Positions 32,982 through 44,497 of a stretch of DNA of 64,000 nt are shown here, in pieces. This DNA is from Ophiostoma sp. CBS 140.51 (taxonomy: Eukaryota > Ascomycota > Sordariomycetes > Ophiostomatales > Ophiostomataceae): positions 62,001 to 126,000 of the forward strand of contig JANSLP010000068.1 in NCBI GenBank assembly GCA_029298735.1. The letters are read 5' to 3'. The translations under genes and the position numbers were made by a program. The notes beneath the pieces are model-generated. The model saw only the letters and a program-made list of their open reading frames with translations, was not told where the DNA came from and ran no database searches. Within the stretch, counting starts at the first letter, position 1. The number at the start of each line of letters is the position of its first letter.

Positions 32982-35727
32982 GACGAGACTTGGCGTGGTT
33001 GATGCAATCGATGCACCTCGTGTGGATAGAAGGGCGTGTTCGGTCAAGTCGAAAGGGAGGGGGTAGGGCTATGTAGTTTCGATTTCAATCGGAGATGGCT
33101 GAGAAGCCAAAGGACGATGATTGTTCGACGTTTGCGGTAGGCGGCAGCTCAGGGGTCGACGATGTGCACAGGAGCAAGTTGATACGCCGGCGAGGCGTAT
33201 GTGTGCGTGTGTGTGTGTGTGTCGAAAGAATGGGCGAGTGATGCAGGGCGCAGACGACGGGAGGCCGCTGGGAGAGAGAGTAAGATGCGGTGGAAAGCGG
33301 AGAAAGTTAAGAAAGTGGCAGGACGTAGTGATAGGCAGCGAACAAAGGCGCTCTTTAGGTGTATTTCCCCCCCCCACTTTCTTCTTTCTGCAGGACGCCG
33401 TCCTAAAGCTGTTGCAAGTCGAAGTCGGATCGTCACACTGTGCAGACGCAAAAGGAACACACAAGAAAGATGTTTTGTGGAAAGGTTGAAACGTCAAAAG
33501 TCGAAAGTCGAAGGGCTCAAAAACAATATAGTTTCGAGAAGAGTTTGGTTCGTAATTTTATCGTGGCCAGTTTATGTCGATTCAAAGACCAAGCACGCAG
33601 CAGGCGTGTGTCGGCAGGAGGCGGGTGTGGGTACTAGCAGGTAGCAGACTCGCAGGTTACCGATAGCGTTGAGGCTGTGCTATTGTCCAGACCTGCGCCT
33701 CGCTATTGTGTGCCGGCTGCAATGTCGCTATGATGATTCCACGCCAGAATACACAGTCGACAAGACAGTATGTGCGAGAGTCACTATGAGTAATGTGTGG
33801 CTCTGTGTGCAGAATTTAAGACGTTGGGTGCCCGGCGATCTGGAAGATGTCGTACTGTGCGACAACGCTGCTGTGTCTGTAGAACAGGGACTGAACAGGG
33901 CCCAGAAAGGACAGAAGCTGAGAAGGCTCACTGAAGGGCAAATGTACTTTGTTAGAAACAGTGTTTAAGGGGCGAAGAGTCGATGGGCTGTGGTGAGTGG
34001 CAAATGGCGAGTGGGCCTGGGGCGAGCGATCAACGGAGTTCGCGGACGGGTAGCTGGACAGTGACGAGCAGCCGAGACAAGCCAAAGAAAGCTCGAGAAG
34101 CGCAAAAGACACGCGAGGTCGAGCAATAAAATATATATTTTGAAGATATCGAAAAACGAAACGGTAGAAATTTCCCGTTGAGATCACCACTTTCGGCGTC
34201 AGCGGGATTAACACGAGGCTGGACAAGATGATGCAAGAATTGATGAAGAAAGTGACAAGCAACAAGGGCGCACGTTAACGTAGGGGCAAGGAGCTGGTGA
34301 AAAGAAAAAGGAGCAAAAGCAAAAGCCTTGCGAGGTGTGGATTGAAGATGCAGAAAATGGCACCTTTGGGTCAACAGACCACGCCGAGAGAAGCGGAGAA
34401 CAGGAAGGAGACCAGGAAGAACTCCAGTTGGCTACCACGGCAAAGCGCAAAAGCAGAGAACGAGACTAAACAGGAAAGAGCAAAGGGCGCATCGTCAAGT
34501 TGGGACACACACAGGGGCGCCAAAAACATTCAGACGGAAGGCGGCGCCGGGATCGAAGGGCGCAGAAGTGGTTTTCTCGGAGCCTGTAGGGCAAGAACGA
34601 CCAAGTGCGAAAGCGAAAAGGAAAAAAGAGGGGCAAGTGCGGGATAGCGCGAAAAGGACACGCAGCAGGCCACGCAGTTCAGTAACAGCGTGCTGCACCA
34701 GCGCCAATGCTCGGACGGCCAGTCTGGAACAGTGAGGGGCATTGGACGTCTATGCCAGGCCACACCATACCAAATGAAAGATAATACGGGCACTCCGGTG
34801 AGCTTCACACAGTGCTTGAACGGCACGCTTGGATCCGTTCAATGAAACGCTATGGGACAACATCAGCCTGCCTGATCTGGACAGAACGGCCAACACAAAC
34901 GAACCCATAGAGCAGGCGCGAGGCCGAGGCCCTTGGGAGGGGGGCACGCGACTGCCACCAGGGCCTATTTTTGTCACCTAAGCGCCCACTACAACGGTTC
35001 GTGCCTTCCGTTTCGAGAGACTGCCAAACGACAAGCAGAACTGCGAAGAACACAAACACATATTTCGCAATTAGAAGGAGGCACAACCGTTGGAGAATAA
35101 ATACGAACTACAAAGAACGAGCATACTGAGTACGGGGTACTCCATACGATACATAAATTTAAAAATGACGGAAGGAGTCAACCAGACCGTTGCGAGGGAT
35201 CCTCCACCTGCACCCCTGGTTAAGTCTGGACAGCTCGCAGCCCTGTGACACGCCTCGCAAGGCTTATAAATGGGTCTTTACAGGCCACTGTTCAAACAGA
35301 GCAAGATCGTCTACTGCCAATTGAAAATCACATTGATAATCAATACTGACAAACGCATACACACACATGGCGAGGCTCCTAAGGGTAACAATGTTTTGTA
35401 AAAGGCGCAGAAATTCCAAAAAATTGCAAAAATCCGAGCAAATGATTCCAGTCTCCTCCTTTTTTTTCCCGTCCTTTTTCATTTCTTCTCCTACCAGGAT
35501 ATTCTATTCGTATCATACAAAAAGCCGAAAAGAAGCGCAGCAACGGCACGACCTGCCATAGTAGCATGGCGTGTGGGAAGAGAAGCAAAAAAAGCAAGCA
35601 AACAAGTAGCAAAAGATAGAAGACACATCCACGAAGCACGAATGTGGCGCCACGTCCCAAGAAGCTTCTTTCTTGACAGCCTCTTTAGAAGACAACGGCA
35701 TCCCAGTCACATGCTCTCGCTCTCCAT
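32982..35727. other. Large gene-free interval upstream of RSP5
   Basis: 2.7 kb lie between the RSP5 start and the Pab2 stop. Open frames in it are short and unrecognisable. A GT microsatellite lies at about 33199-33223 and a C-run near 33367. Because RSP5 is transcribed to the left, much of this could be its promoter and leader, possibly with a 5' UTR intron, while the right part holds the Pab2 3' UTR. I saw no tRNA, rRNA or transposon signature. Confidence 0.45.
33199..33223 (+). repeat. GT microsatellite
   Basis: An almost perfect run of GT dinucleotides with one C interruption, in the gene-free interval upstream of RSP5. Confidence 0.8.
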
Positions 35728-36596
35728 TTAGTACGGAGCAAAGCCACCCCGGCCACGGCCCCGGTAACCACCGCGGTAACCGCCACGAGGGTTAAAGCCA
35801 CCACGGCCGCCGAAGAAACCCCGTCCGCGAGGGAAGCCACCTCTGCCGCGGCCACGGCTCATGCCTGGAACGTTTGTCCGCTTCGGAACAACCTGGGGTG
35901 GCAATAGTTAGTTGGGCTCTGACGAAATCGGATGCAGGAAAAGGGGAAAGCAAGCTCACCTTAATGTTCCGTCCTTTGAAAACGCTCTCGTTCAGGACCA
36001 GTGCCTGGGCAACCAGGCTGGGTTCAGAAAACTCGACATACGCATAACTACACGGTGTTAGTATCGACATGCAGAAGCAATTGTTCTTGCCTTTGTTGGT
36101 AGTACTGAATTGGCTTACCCCTTCGGCTGGCCGGTGAACTTGTCCAAAAGGATCGTCACCCGGTTGATGGAGCCACAGCTCTGGAAGTGTGCCTGGATCT
36201 CCTCGGGCGACGCGGAGTAGTCGACGTTGCCGACAAAGATACTCCGCGAGTCAATGTCCTCCTTGTTCTCTGAGATCTCCTGGCTCTGGTGGTTGAGGTC
36301 CTTTTGCATCTCGCGGAGCTTGGCAGCCTCCTCTTCCATCTCGGCCACGCGGCGCTTCATATCCGAAATCTCCGCCTATTCAACCCCCATTTTTGTCAGG
36401 ATATGTTCTTTCTTTTCTCTTTTTTCAAAAGTCTTTCTTGTAGTGCTCCCATTTAAGGAAGCAGTGTTCCCCCTCTTCACCGCGGTAGTGTGGTTCTCAC
36501 CTCGTCGTTGCCGGCCACTTCATCGTTACCGCTGACGTCAAACGACTTATCGATCGACTCGGTCGTCGGCTCCTCTGTCTTTACGGTGTCCGCCAT
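35728..36596 (-). CDS. pab2: Nuclear poly(A)-binding protein Pab2/PABPN1 type (201 aa)
   Basis: Exons 36501-36596, 36119-36375, 35960-36047 and 35728-35892. The order is that of PABPN1/Pab2: an acidic N-terminus, a coiled-coil helix (MKRRVAEMEEEAAKLREM), one RRM at about residues 80-156 with RNP2 SIFVGNVDYSA and RNP1 GYAYVEFSE, then an RGG/RG-rich C-terminus ending GRGRGGFAPY. The RRM is spread over three exons and only becomes continuous after splicing (GQPKG joined to YAYVEF, GRNIK joined to VVPKR). The family binds poly(A) in the nucleus, helps set tail length and, in fission yeast, routes RNAs to the exosome. Arg methylation of the RGG tail is known for orthologues. Confidence 0.94.
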
Positions 36597-38447
36597 GTTG
36601 TCTTGTATGTGTGTGTGTGTGTAGATTTAGGTATATTTGCGGGCCGTCTAGATGTATCGCGCCGTACGTTCGTTACGTTAACCTTGGGCGCAAGGTAACA
36701 ACGGGCTACGGGAGTAGAGCAAATATCTCTCGGCGTGGATAACGATGCTTCGTTTGGTCGGAGATCTGTCGTAGAGAGAGGTTAGACTCAAGGGAAAACG
36801 ATGTCAGAAATTAAACGAAAGCAGGACAGCCGTCTTTTATCAAGAAAGAGCTCCCTGGACAGCTAAATAAAGTCGTGCCAAATGGAGCTCAAAGACGAGA
36901 GGATGTTTCGTGTCGGTGCGTTGTCCAGCGGGTCGGCCCAAGACGGGGGGCAGGTGGCAGCTTGGGCAGATCCATTTTCTTCACAAAGGAGCTGATGCAG
37001 TGATGCTCGGGAAGCTCCCTTGCAAAGGCGGCAGATTGGCGGAATGCAGGCTCCAGTGCGGCCTGGTCTGCTATCGTTTCTTGACAAAAAATGATGAACC
37101 GCAGGTGGGGATATACTCACGACAAGGTGGCGCAGCTGCAGCTCCAAAAGATGGGCAGGATGGTCAAGATAGGCTTGAGTCGTCGGCGATGGTTGCGGGA
37201 AGAGTTCCGGCGAGCGACTTAGATTACGACAGCCAAAAACTTTATGGCGCCGCGGTTCACAGCAAAGGACGCGCCTGCGATAAGATAAGAGATCACGTGC
37301 AGTCTTGTTGGCAATTGTATTTGATAGCCCATGGGGTTCTCTTGACAATTCTGAACTGGTTTTCATTATTTACTCTCCAATGAGGTCTTTGAAGGAGAGT
37401 GTGCTTATTTGTGTATTTATTTTGAGTCTCACGAATTGTCACGATTTTTGCTGGTTTTACTGCTGACACCCGAGCTGTCATATTTATATAATTGCAGCTT
37501 CTATGCTCTTTTATTTGACATTTTTGGAATAAATAGCTTAACAGCAACCCATTTCCCAATTACAACTTTTTTAAAATAAATAAATAAATAAACACCAGGA
37601 ATACCAGTAGTAGATACTTGATAGGTGGAAGCCTTACTACTGAATATTCTTGATCGTTTTGTTTGATTCTGCAAGTATTCGAGCATGTCTTGTCGGCGGC
37701 GACGTGCTGCCCAAAATGCGAAGCATATATCATTATTCAAGAAAGATATCCGGACGTAACTCTCATTGAGTCGTCCTGCATCTGGATTTTCTAAGATAAT
37801 ATAATTAAAGTTTATTGTGTATTTCGTAGGCATTCTGCATAAGACGCGTTGTCTGTAAGAAACGCGGGTAAGAGGAGACTTTAGGACGCCCATTAGAGAT
37901 GACGTAATTTATACAGCGTGCTGTTTCGCCAGCCTCCCAGTGCTGTTTCAGGCGCGATTTAGGCACCAGGTTATGCTCAATGCCTCAAGACCGACCCAGG
38001 CTCACAGGCAGGAGGAGGAAAGGTGAAAGCATTGAGAAGGAGCTATCTGCTAGCTCGGCATCTGCTGATGGTGAATTTGCTGGACTGGCAGGTGCGACTG
38101 GTCCCTGGACCTGTCGGGCTGCCCCGCAACAGCAACGTGCCCCTCTCCAAAACAACTGCCCCCCTTTCTGGCATCCCGTATTACCATACATCTAGGGGCG
38201 TCTCGCTGTGGCGGAGCTTTAACGTCGGAGCTTCTGGAGAAATTACACCTCACATGTTTAGATCACGTCTTTCCAGGCAGCCACTTTTTTTTTTTGAAGA
38301 AACGCACTCTTTGGTGATCTCATTTTCATTTTGACCGAGCCCGACTATCTTGGCGGTCAATTGGCAATACGAAGCTTCACAGCGACACTCGCAAAGAGAA
38401 ATACAATCAGAGACCTCAAGCTCGAATACAGCAGCGCCGACACAAAC
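36597..38447. other. Divergent intergenic region of 1.85 kb with an AT-rich island
   Basis: It separates the Pab2 and AIP1 start codons. A TG microsatellite sits just upstream of Pab2 (about 36607-36623). The middle, about 37290-37920, is visibly AT-rich compared with everything around it, including a taaa repeat near 37570-37594, while the flanks return to normal composition. A 131-codon minus-strand frame inside the island has no recognisable content. This could be a decayed mobile element or an AT-rich promoter insert; I cannot identify either. Confidence 0.45.
36607..36623 (+). repeat. TG microsatellite upstream of Pab2
   Basis: A short TG run a few bases before the Pab2 start codon (CA on the coding strand), therefore in its leader or core promoter. 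Confidence 0.7.
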
Positions 38448-40412
38448 ATGGCCTCCATTACCATTGACCGTGTTTTGGCGGCGGCCCCAGTCACGCTCCG
38501 TGGCCAGCCGACACCTCTCTCTGCCGATCCCAAAGGACAACGCATAGCATACGCGGTGAGTGTCTACTAGAAGCTCGGAGTACAACGTTGAGCAGCAGAG
38601 GCGAGATGTTACGAATAGGCTGGGCTGTGTAGCTAACGCAGTTTCTCCGCATAGTCCGGCAAGTCTATTTTCATCCGGTCAATCGACAACCCGGCAGAGT
38701 GTAAGCAGTACACGGGCCACACGGCTGCGACGACAGTGGCGCGGTTCTCGCCATCGGGCTTCTACATTGCCAGTGGTGACGTGTCAGGCAAGGTTCGCGT
38801 GTGGGACGCCGTGGAGGCTGTCAACACCAAGGGCGAGTACGCCATCATCTCGGGACGCATCAACGACGTGGCGTGGGACGGTGACAGCCAGCGCATCATT
38901 GCTGTCGGCGACGGTCGCGAGCGGTTCGGACACTGCATTACGGCTGACAGCGGCAACAGTGTGGGCGAGGTCAGCGGTCACAGCAAGGTGGCCAATGCGG
39001 TGGCACTGCGCCAACAACGGCCGCTACGTGCGGCGACGGTGTCTGACGACGGTGCCATGTGCTTTTTGCACGGCGCGCCGTTCAAGTTCAACTCCAAGGC
39101 CGACGGCTTGCACAAGGGCTTCGTGTTTGGCACAGCCTTCTCCCCTGACGGCAGCACGCTCGTGACGGTAGGCGCTGACCGGCGTATCCAGCTGTACGAC
39201 GGAAAGACGGGCGAGCCAACCACCACAGTGGGCGGCGGCGACGATGCACACACGGGCAGTATCTTTGCTGTCAGCTGGTCCTCGGACTCCAAGCGCATCG
39301 TGACTGCGAGTGCTGACCAGACGGTCCGTGTTTGGGACACGCAGTCGGGCAAGTCGCTGCAGACGTGGCGGCTGGGCGGCTCGTCGTCAGTGGCGAGCGT
39401 TCCCGACCAGCAGGTTGGCGTGGTGTGGCCTGCTGGACGCAGCGATGACCTGATTATCAGCATCAGCCTTAGCGGCGACATCAACTACCTCAAGTTTGGC
39501 CAGGACACGCCCGTCCGGGTGGTGTACGGCCACAACAAGTCAATCACGGCGCTGGGCATCGAGTCGGACGGCAAGGGCCAGGGCCTGTGGACGGGCAGTT
39601 TTGACGGCCGCGTGTGCCACTGGGACCTGGCCAAGGGCGACGCGCAGGCGGTGGACGGCCAGGCACACACGAACCAGGTGACGCAGTTTGCTTCGCTGGC
39701 GAGTCAGGGCCAGACGTACAGTGTGGGCTGGGACGACACCTTGCGCATCGTGGATGAGGGCGCACGCACGTTTACGGGCTCCGACGGCATCAAGCTGAGC
39801 GGTCAACCCAAGGGCATTGCGTCGTCCGCGGACAGTGGCCACGTGTTTGTGGCGCTGGCTTCGGGCAAGATTGCCATCTACCTCAAGGGCCAGCTGGTTG
39901 GCGAAGTGCCGACGGCCGACTACACACCGACGGCCATTGCGGCTAGTGGATCGTTTGTGGCGGTCGGTAGCAGCCCCGAGCCCCTCGTTTACGTGTACAA
40001 GCTGGACGGCAGCAGCTCGCTGAAGCTGGCCGAGACGCTCAAGAACTCAACATCGGCCATCTCGGCGTTGTCCTTCTCCAAGAACGGCAAGTACCTGGCG
40101 GCCGGCAACTCGAGCGGCAAGATTGTGGCATACGAGACGGGGTCGTGGAAGGTGGCCACGGACCGGTGGTCGGCACACACGGCGCGCGTCACAACTATTG
40201 CATGGAACGATGCGGCGACGCACGCGGCCAGCGGCGGCCTTGACACAAATGTCTTTGTGTGGAGTCTGGCCAAGCCTGGAAGCCGTGTCAAGGCACTGAA
40301 CGCTCACAAGGACGGCGTGAGCGGCGTGGCATGGGTTGAGGGCAGCACAAAGGTGGCCAGTGCTGGTGTCGATGCGGCTCTGAAGATCTGGAACGTCTCA
40401 GGGCTACAGTAG
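38448..40412 (+). CDS. aip1: Actin-interacting protein 1, WD40 double propeller (621 aa)
   Basis: Exons 38448-38555 and 38655-40412. Exon 1 encodes MASITIDRVLAAAPVT and joins SGKSIFIRSIDNPAEC, the first blade of an Aip1/WDR1 propeller. The rest is a regular WD40 series (for example SGKVRVWDAVEAVNTKGEY, DQTVRVWDTQSGKS and DAALKIWNVSGLQ at the very end), with the length expected for two seven-bladed propellers. The phrase GHCITADSGNSVGEVSGHSK is typical of the family. Aip1 works with cofilin to disassemble actin filaments and cap the fragments, so it acts at cortical actin patches and hyphal tips. The codon usage is strongly GC-biased, as in highly expressed genes. Confidence 0.95.
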
Positions 40413-40683
40413 GAGAATTGTTGGAAAACGAGTCTGCTTTGGTGAATAAGCGATATAGCGTTATAATAGAGTGCAAACTGAGGTGAAATGAACACAATGA
40501 GTTACAAGACAGAATTTATCTTCGCTCAAGTGAAAGTAACACGCAAAACGGTCTACCGCCGTCTCTTTATTGAGGGTATACTACTGTTAACATGAAAATG
40601 AAGAAAAACGAAACCGCTTGCCATAGTGCCCGCCATAACGCCAGCCTATTCCGTATGCCGCCAGAATGAGAAATATGGCTTTC
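40413..40683. other. Short convergent 3' region
   Basis: 271 bp between the AIP1 and ALG13 stop codons, A/T-rich, presumably with both polyadenylation sites. Nothing else is seen. Confidence 0.5.
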
Positions 40684-41426
40684 CTAGTCTAAATGCAGCA
40701 AACTCGGCTCTGTTGATGTCGTGCCTGCATCTTGTCCTGCATAGATTGCAGCCCAATCGAAAAGACCACTTCTTTCGCCCTCGGCCGTGGGAAACGCCGG
40801 TTCTTGGTAGGGTGGCAGGCCCTCAGATTGTGTCTCTGCCAAAGTCTCTTGAAGCTGTTCGATGGCATCACTCAAGTGCCTGTAGGTTAGTATTACACGG
40901 TAGGAATAGAAGGAGAATATTCAACTTACCCTAGTTCGCCACGAATGGCCCAACCCGCCTCGTGTACTGCGTCTGCTAGTTCCGCCTGGTGGTTACCAAG
41001 AAGGTCCGGGTTTGCGACGACAATGAGAGGAACGTCACATCGCACGGCATCCAGAATCGATCCGGAGCCGGCGTGGGAGATCATGGCGCCGGGAAGTCGT
41101 CGTTTCGTCTTGCTCGTCTCGCCGCGGCAGGGCAGCATCATTGAGTGCATGTCCTTGGTGTATGAGATGACGTCGATAGTGGGCCAGCGCGTCCTTTTGC
41201 CGCCGTCCGAAGTGTTTGTTTGTTGGCCCAGGGCCTCAATCTCTTTGAGCGCCCACTCGTGATCAGGGCCGGTTTGGACGATGAGCTCGTCGAAACCCCT
41301 GCCTCCCAGGCAGTCGAGAAACCGGGGCTCGAGAACATCACGCAGCAGCTTTATGAAGCTGGCGGTCGCACCGACAGTGACAAAGCATCGACGGCCCTCT
41401 GGCTGTACTGACGAGCCCTTGTCCAT
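40684..41426 (-). CDS. alg13: UDP-GlcNAc transferase subunit ALG13 (230 aa)
   Basis: Exons 40930-41426 and 40684-40879. The start region RRCFVTVGATASFIKLL and the GELIVQTG-like segment FDELIVQTGPDHEW are followed by the GT-B C-terminal signature: MISHAGSGSILDAVR and LIVVANPDLLGNHQAELAD. ALG13 is the cytosolic catalytic half of the transferase that adds the second GlcNAc to dolichol-PP-GlcNAc; it docks on membrane-bound ALG14 at the ER. An insertion of about 20 polar residues near position 70-90 is typical of filamentous fungi. Exon 2 supplies a short C-terminal helix (HLSDAIEQLQETLAE) and a Pro/Glu-rich tail. The 50-nt intron has a clear ACTAAC branch site. Confidence 0.93.
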
Positions 41427-41949
41427 GACGGGCTCGAGTGAGCTGTCTTTTTTGTTTCTTTTTGTGAGGTGTTAGTGCTGATTGTCTTGGTGATGTGTGT
41501 TGTGCTATGATGACGTTCAAAAATACTTTAAATTGGTTCAATTATGGTCTCAAAATGCCCTGATAACTTACAAAATAAGGATGCGATGGTAATAATGTAG
41601 ATGCCCAAACCTTGTCGTTTATGTGTAGCCTGTATTGGTGATATTGAGGAGTGAGTTAAGTTGGATCAAGGGCCAGGAAGCTGTGATGGTATTAGAGCTC
41701 CAACAGCGCGGGTGGGTCCTGCCATCCGAACTCATTACATAATCATCGAGGTGAGTGCGTGCGCACCAAAGAGGATTAGCGTACTTGCTCTGTCAACTGC
41801 TTGTGAGAAAAAAAACTAGTGTATTGCCGAAAAGGCACATCCAAACATTCGATCTTTTGACGACACTGTGACACGGAGCCGACACAGAGTCAATTGGTTG
41901 TTGTTTCCACGGCATCAACTGACGGTATCGACAACTCGATTGATTCGCG
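41427..41949. promoter_or_regulatory. Divergent promoter between ALG13 and mS35
   Basis: 523 bp between two divergent start codons, AT-rich on the left and mixed on the right. No coding sequence seen. Confidence 0.5.
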
Positions 41950-43327
41950 ATGGCGAGCGCTTCCTCCCGGTCGTTGCAGCTCGGCGTGCGCCGGTGCTGC
42001 GCGGCTGTCTCGACAAAGACGACACTCTCCTCCTCTTCCTCCTCCTCGACGACCCTCTCCATATCCTCCAGCACACGGGCCGCAGGGTCATTAGCGCCGA
42101 CGGCAGCACAGGCGGGCCGGATACGATGCTTCTCGAGCACGGCTCTCCGCCGTGCCGATGACGACAACGAAGGCCGTGGCAAGCGCAAGCTAGAACCGTG
42201 GCAGATCGAGATGATGGAAAAGGAGAAGGAGTCGCAAAAGCGCATCTCCTTTGCCCAAATTCTTCAGGAGAGAAACAATGGCGATTACGAGAGATTCAAC
42301 TCCGAGGACATGATCTTTGGTGAACGGGCGATGGCAGAAATGAAGCGTGCATTGAGCAATGCCGCCCGTCCAGACCGGAGGATTCGGGGCCAGTTCTGGA
42401 ACGAATCCGAGGAGGACGCGGAGATGGTTCTCGAGGAGGGTGTTGACGACGAGGAGGATAGTGATGAGATGACGAGCATGGCCCACAGCAAGCTCGACGA
42501 GGTCCGTGACCAGCGCAACCTGGCGCGTGTCATTGCATGGGAGATGCCTCTGCTGGCGAGTAAGTGGACTCCAGCCTTTTTTTTTGGCTGTTGTATCTTT
42601 TCTTTCTTTCTTTCTTTATTCATCTCTTCTTGTTCATTTTCGTGCTAACAAACACCTTTTCTAGAGCTCGCACAGCCGTTCGAGCCCCCGACCAAGAAGC
42701 AGCCCCTGCGTTTCCGCTACACCTCGTATATGGGCGAGTTTCACCCGGCCGAGAAGAAGGTTGTGGTTGAGTTCTGCCCGGCCGACTTGGACCTGACGCC
42801 GGTCCAGCAGGGCAAGCTCAAGAAGCTGGCCGGTGTGCGCTTCAACCCGGAGACGGAGATTGTGCGCATCAGCTGCGAGCAGTTCGAGCACCAGGCGCAG
42901 AACAAGCGCTACCTGGGCGACCTGGTCGACAGACTGATTGTTGAGGCAAAGGTATGTTCTATACAACGTATTCTAAGGACCTTTTTTTGATCGGCAATGC
43001 CAGGCTAGGACTGACGCATTTTACTTCCTATAGGATCCTACAGACACTTTTGAGGACATCCCGCTCGACACTCGCCACCACAAGTTCAAGTATAAGCCCA
43101 AGTTCCCCCGCGAATGGCGCATGACCAAGGAGCGCGCGAAGGAGCTTGAGGCTTTCCGCCGCGAGTCCTTCGAGCTGGATCAGCAGATGGTCACTGAAGG
43201 CAAGCTTGTCGACGGCGCGGAACGCATTGCGGCTGCCCTGGCCATCCCCGCTCGGAAGGCCATGACCGGCCGGGTCGCTGAATTCTCCCGGTTGCGGCCC
43301 GCTGGCCAGCAGTCTCTTGGGCAATAG
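41950..43327 (+). CDS. Mitochondrial small-subunit ribosomal protein mS35 (Rsm24 type, 396 aa)
   Basis: Exons 41950-42559, 42665-42951 and 43034-43327. The first ~65 residues are Ser/Thr/Ala/Arg-rich with two arginines after the start and fit a mitochondrial presequence ending near RCFSSTALRRAD. The conserved core begins in exon 2: LRFRYTSYMGEFHPAEKKVV, then QGKLKKLAGVRFNPETEIVR, and QAQNKRYLGDLVDRLIVEAK running into exon 3 (DPTDTFEDIPLDTRHH). This is the mitoribosomal S24/S35 domain. The protein belongs to the mitochondrial 37S subunit. An acidic spacer (DAEMVLEEGVDDEEDSDE) precedes the core. Both introns have normal donors, and the joins keep the domain continuous. Confidence 0.87.
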
Positions 43328-44497
43328 ATGCCCGGGCAAGAGAGCACGAAAGCTGAAAACGAACGTGAGATGAGATGAGACAAGACTGGCGCAGTGCTGG
43401 CGCGTCCTGTGATTAGACGAGTTCCAGATGTGAATATGGAGTTTGTGTTGGACAGGCGGCCAAAAAACAGGCGCCAACTGTACGAATATTAAAACAATTT
43501 ATTACCATTTATTACCATTCATTATCAATGCTCGTAATCTTGAAGCGAACCTCTCCAGCAAAAGTCTCGAGCAAACGACAAATATCGTCCTTTGCAAGCT
43601 GATATGCCCGCTAGAAGCTGACTGCATCTCACGCTGCACGACGGTACCTGGTGGAACGGCTAGGCCTGTGTCGTATCGAAGCTGCGACCATGAGGCCGAA
43701 TCTGCGACATTGCTGAGAAGTTGAGAAGGTCTCTCTCTCAAACCCCTGTATTTGAGTCGTGATGCTTCGCTTGGCTTGCCACTGTTGAGTAATCGGCGTC
43801 GAGGCGCCAATCGCACCTGCCAACAACGTGCATCCCACCGCTTCCCCTCCTTGCTCTTCAAGGCAGATGCCCATCTTTGCATCTTGACTAGTTTGTACAC
43901 TTTGTAAGGTACATGCCCTCACAGGTTCATAAAGGCAGGCCCGATCGCCCCTTCCGGTGGGACGTTTATTACCCCGACTTTTCTCTGTCTCTGTGTCTCG
44001 AAACTGAGGGAAAGAGCGACTAGCGAGATTCCACGCGCCATTTCCTCTTCTAGAGAGTGCCTCGGCAGCCTGTGAACTGCCATCGCAACGGCGCGTGTGG
44101 GGTAGGAGTAATCGAGCTAGGTTCCGTATATCTGGCTCTCGCCTCTTGCCTCTTTCCTCTTGTACTTTACCTCTTTCCCTTTCTCGCCCTTCTCCGTCGC
44201 ATCTCCCTTCTTCATCTCGATTGCTGTTTCTCGATCAGCATTTATTCCCGCCCTTTTCATCACAAAATCTCACCGGATTCCATCGCTGGTTCGCTTGGCA
44301 CCTCAACACACAAAACACACACAAATTGCATCCAACCCCTGCACACAGCTAAATCTCACCCGCGTCTTCCTTGTTCCATCGCTTCCGTCAGCATTCTATC
44401 TCGATTCAGCCACCTGACGCCTGGAACAACAGCCTAGCGCGAGCTGGAATAATACTCCCGGGCTGCACCAATCTCACAGTTTCCTCATATTGTCAGC
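43328..44497. other. Intergenic region between mS35 and HFD1
   Basis: 1.17 kb with the mS35 3' end and the HFD1 promoter and leader. The last 350 bp are C/T-rich, as in other leaders here. Short open frames on both strands have no recognisable content. No RNA gene was found. Confidence 0.5.

Noticed and set aside
36863..37366. 167-codon minus-strand frame between Pab2 and AIP1
   Set aside because: No family features, and it runs into the AT-rich island; composition looks non-coding.
43502..43900. 132-codon minus-strand frame between mS35 and HFD1
   Set aside because: Arg/Ser/Leu-rich, no domain, no splice support.
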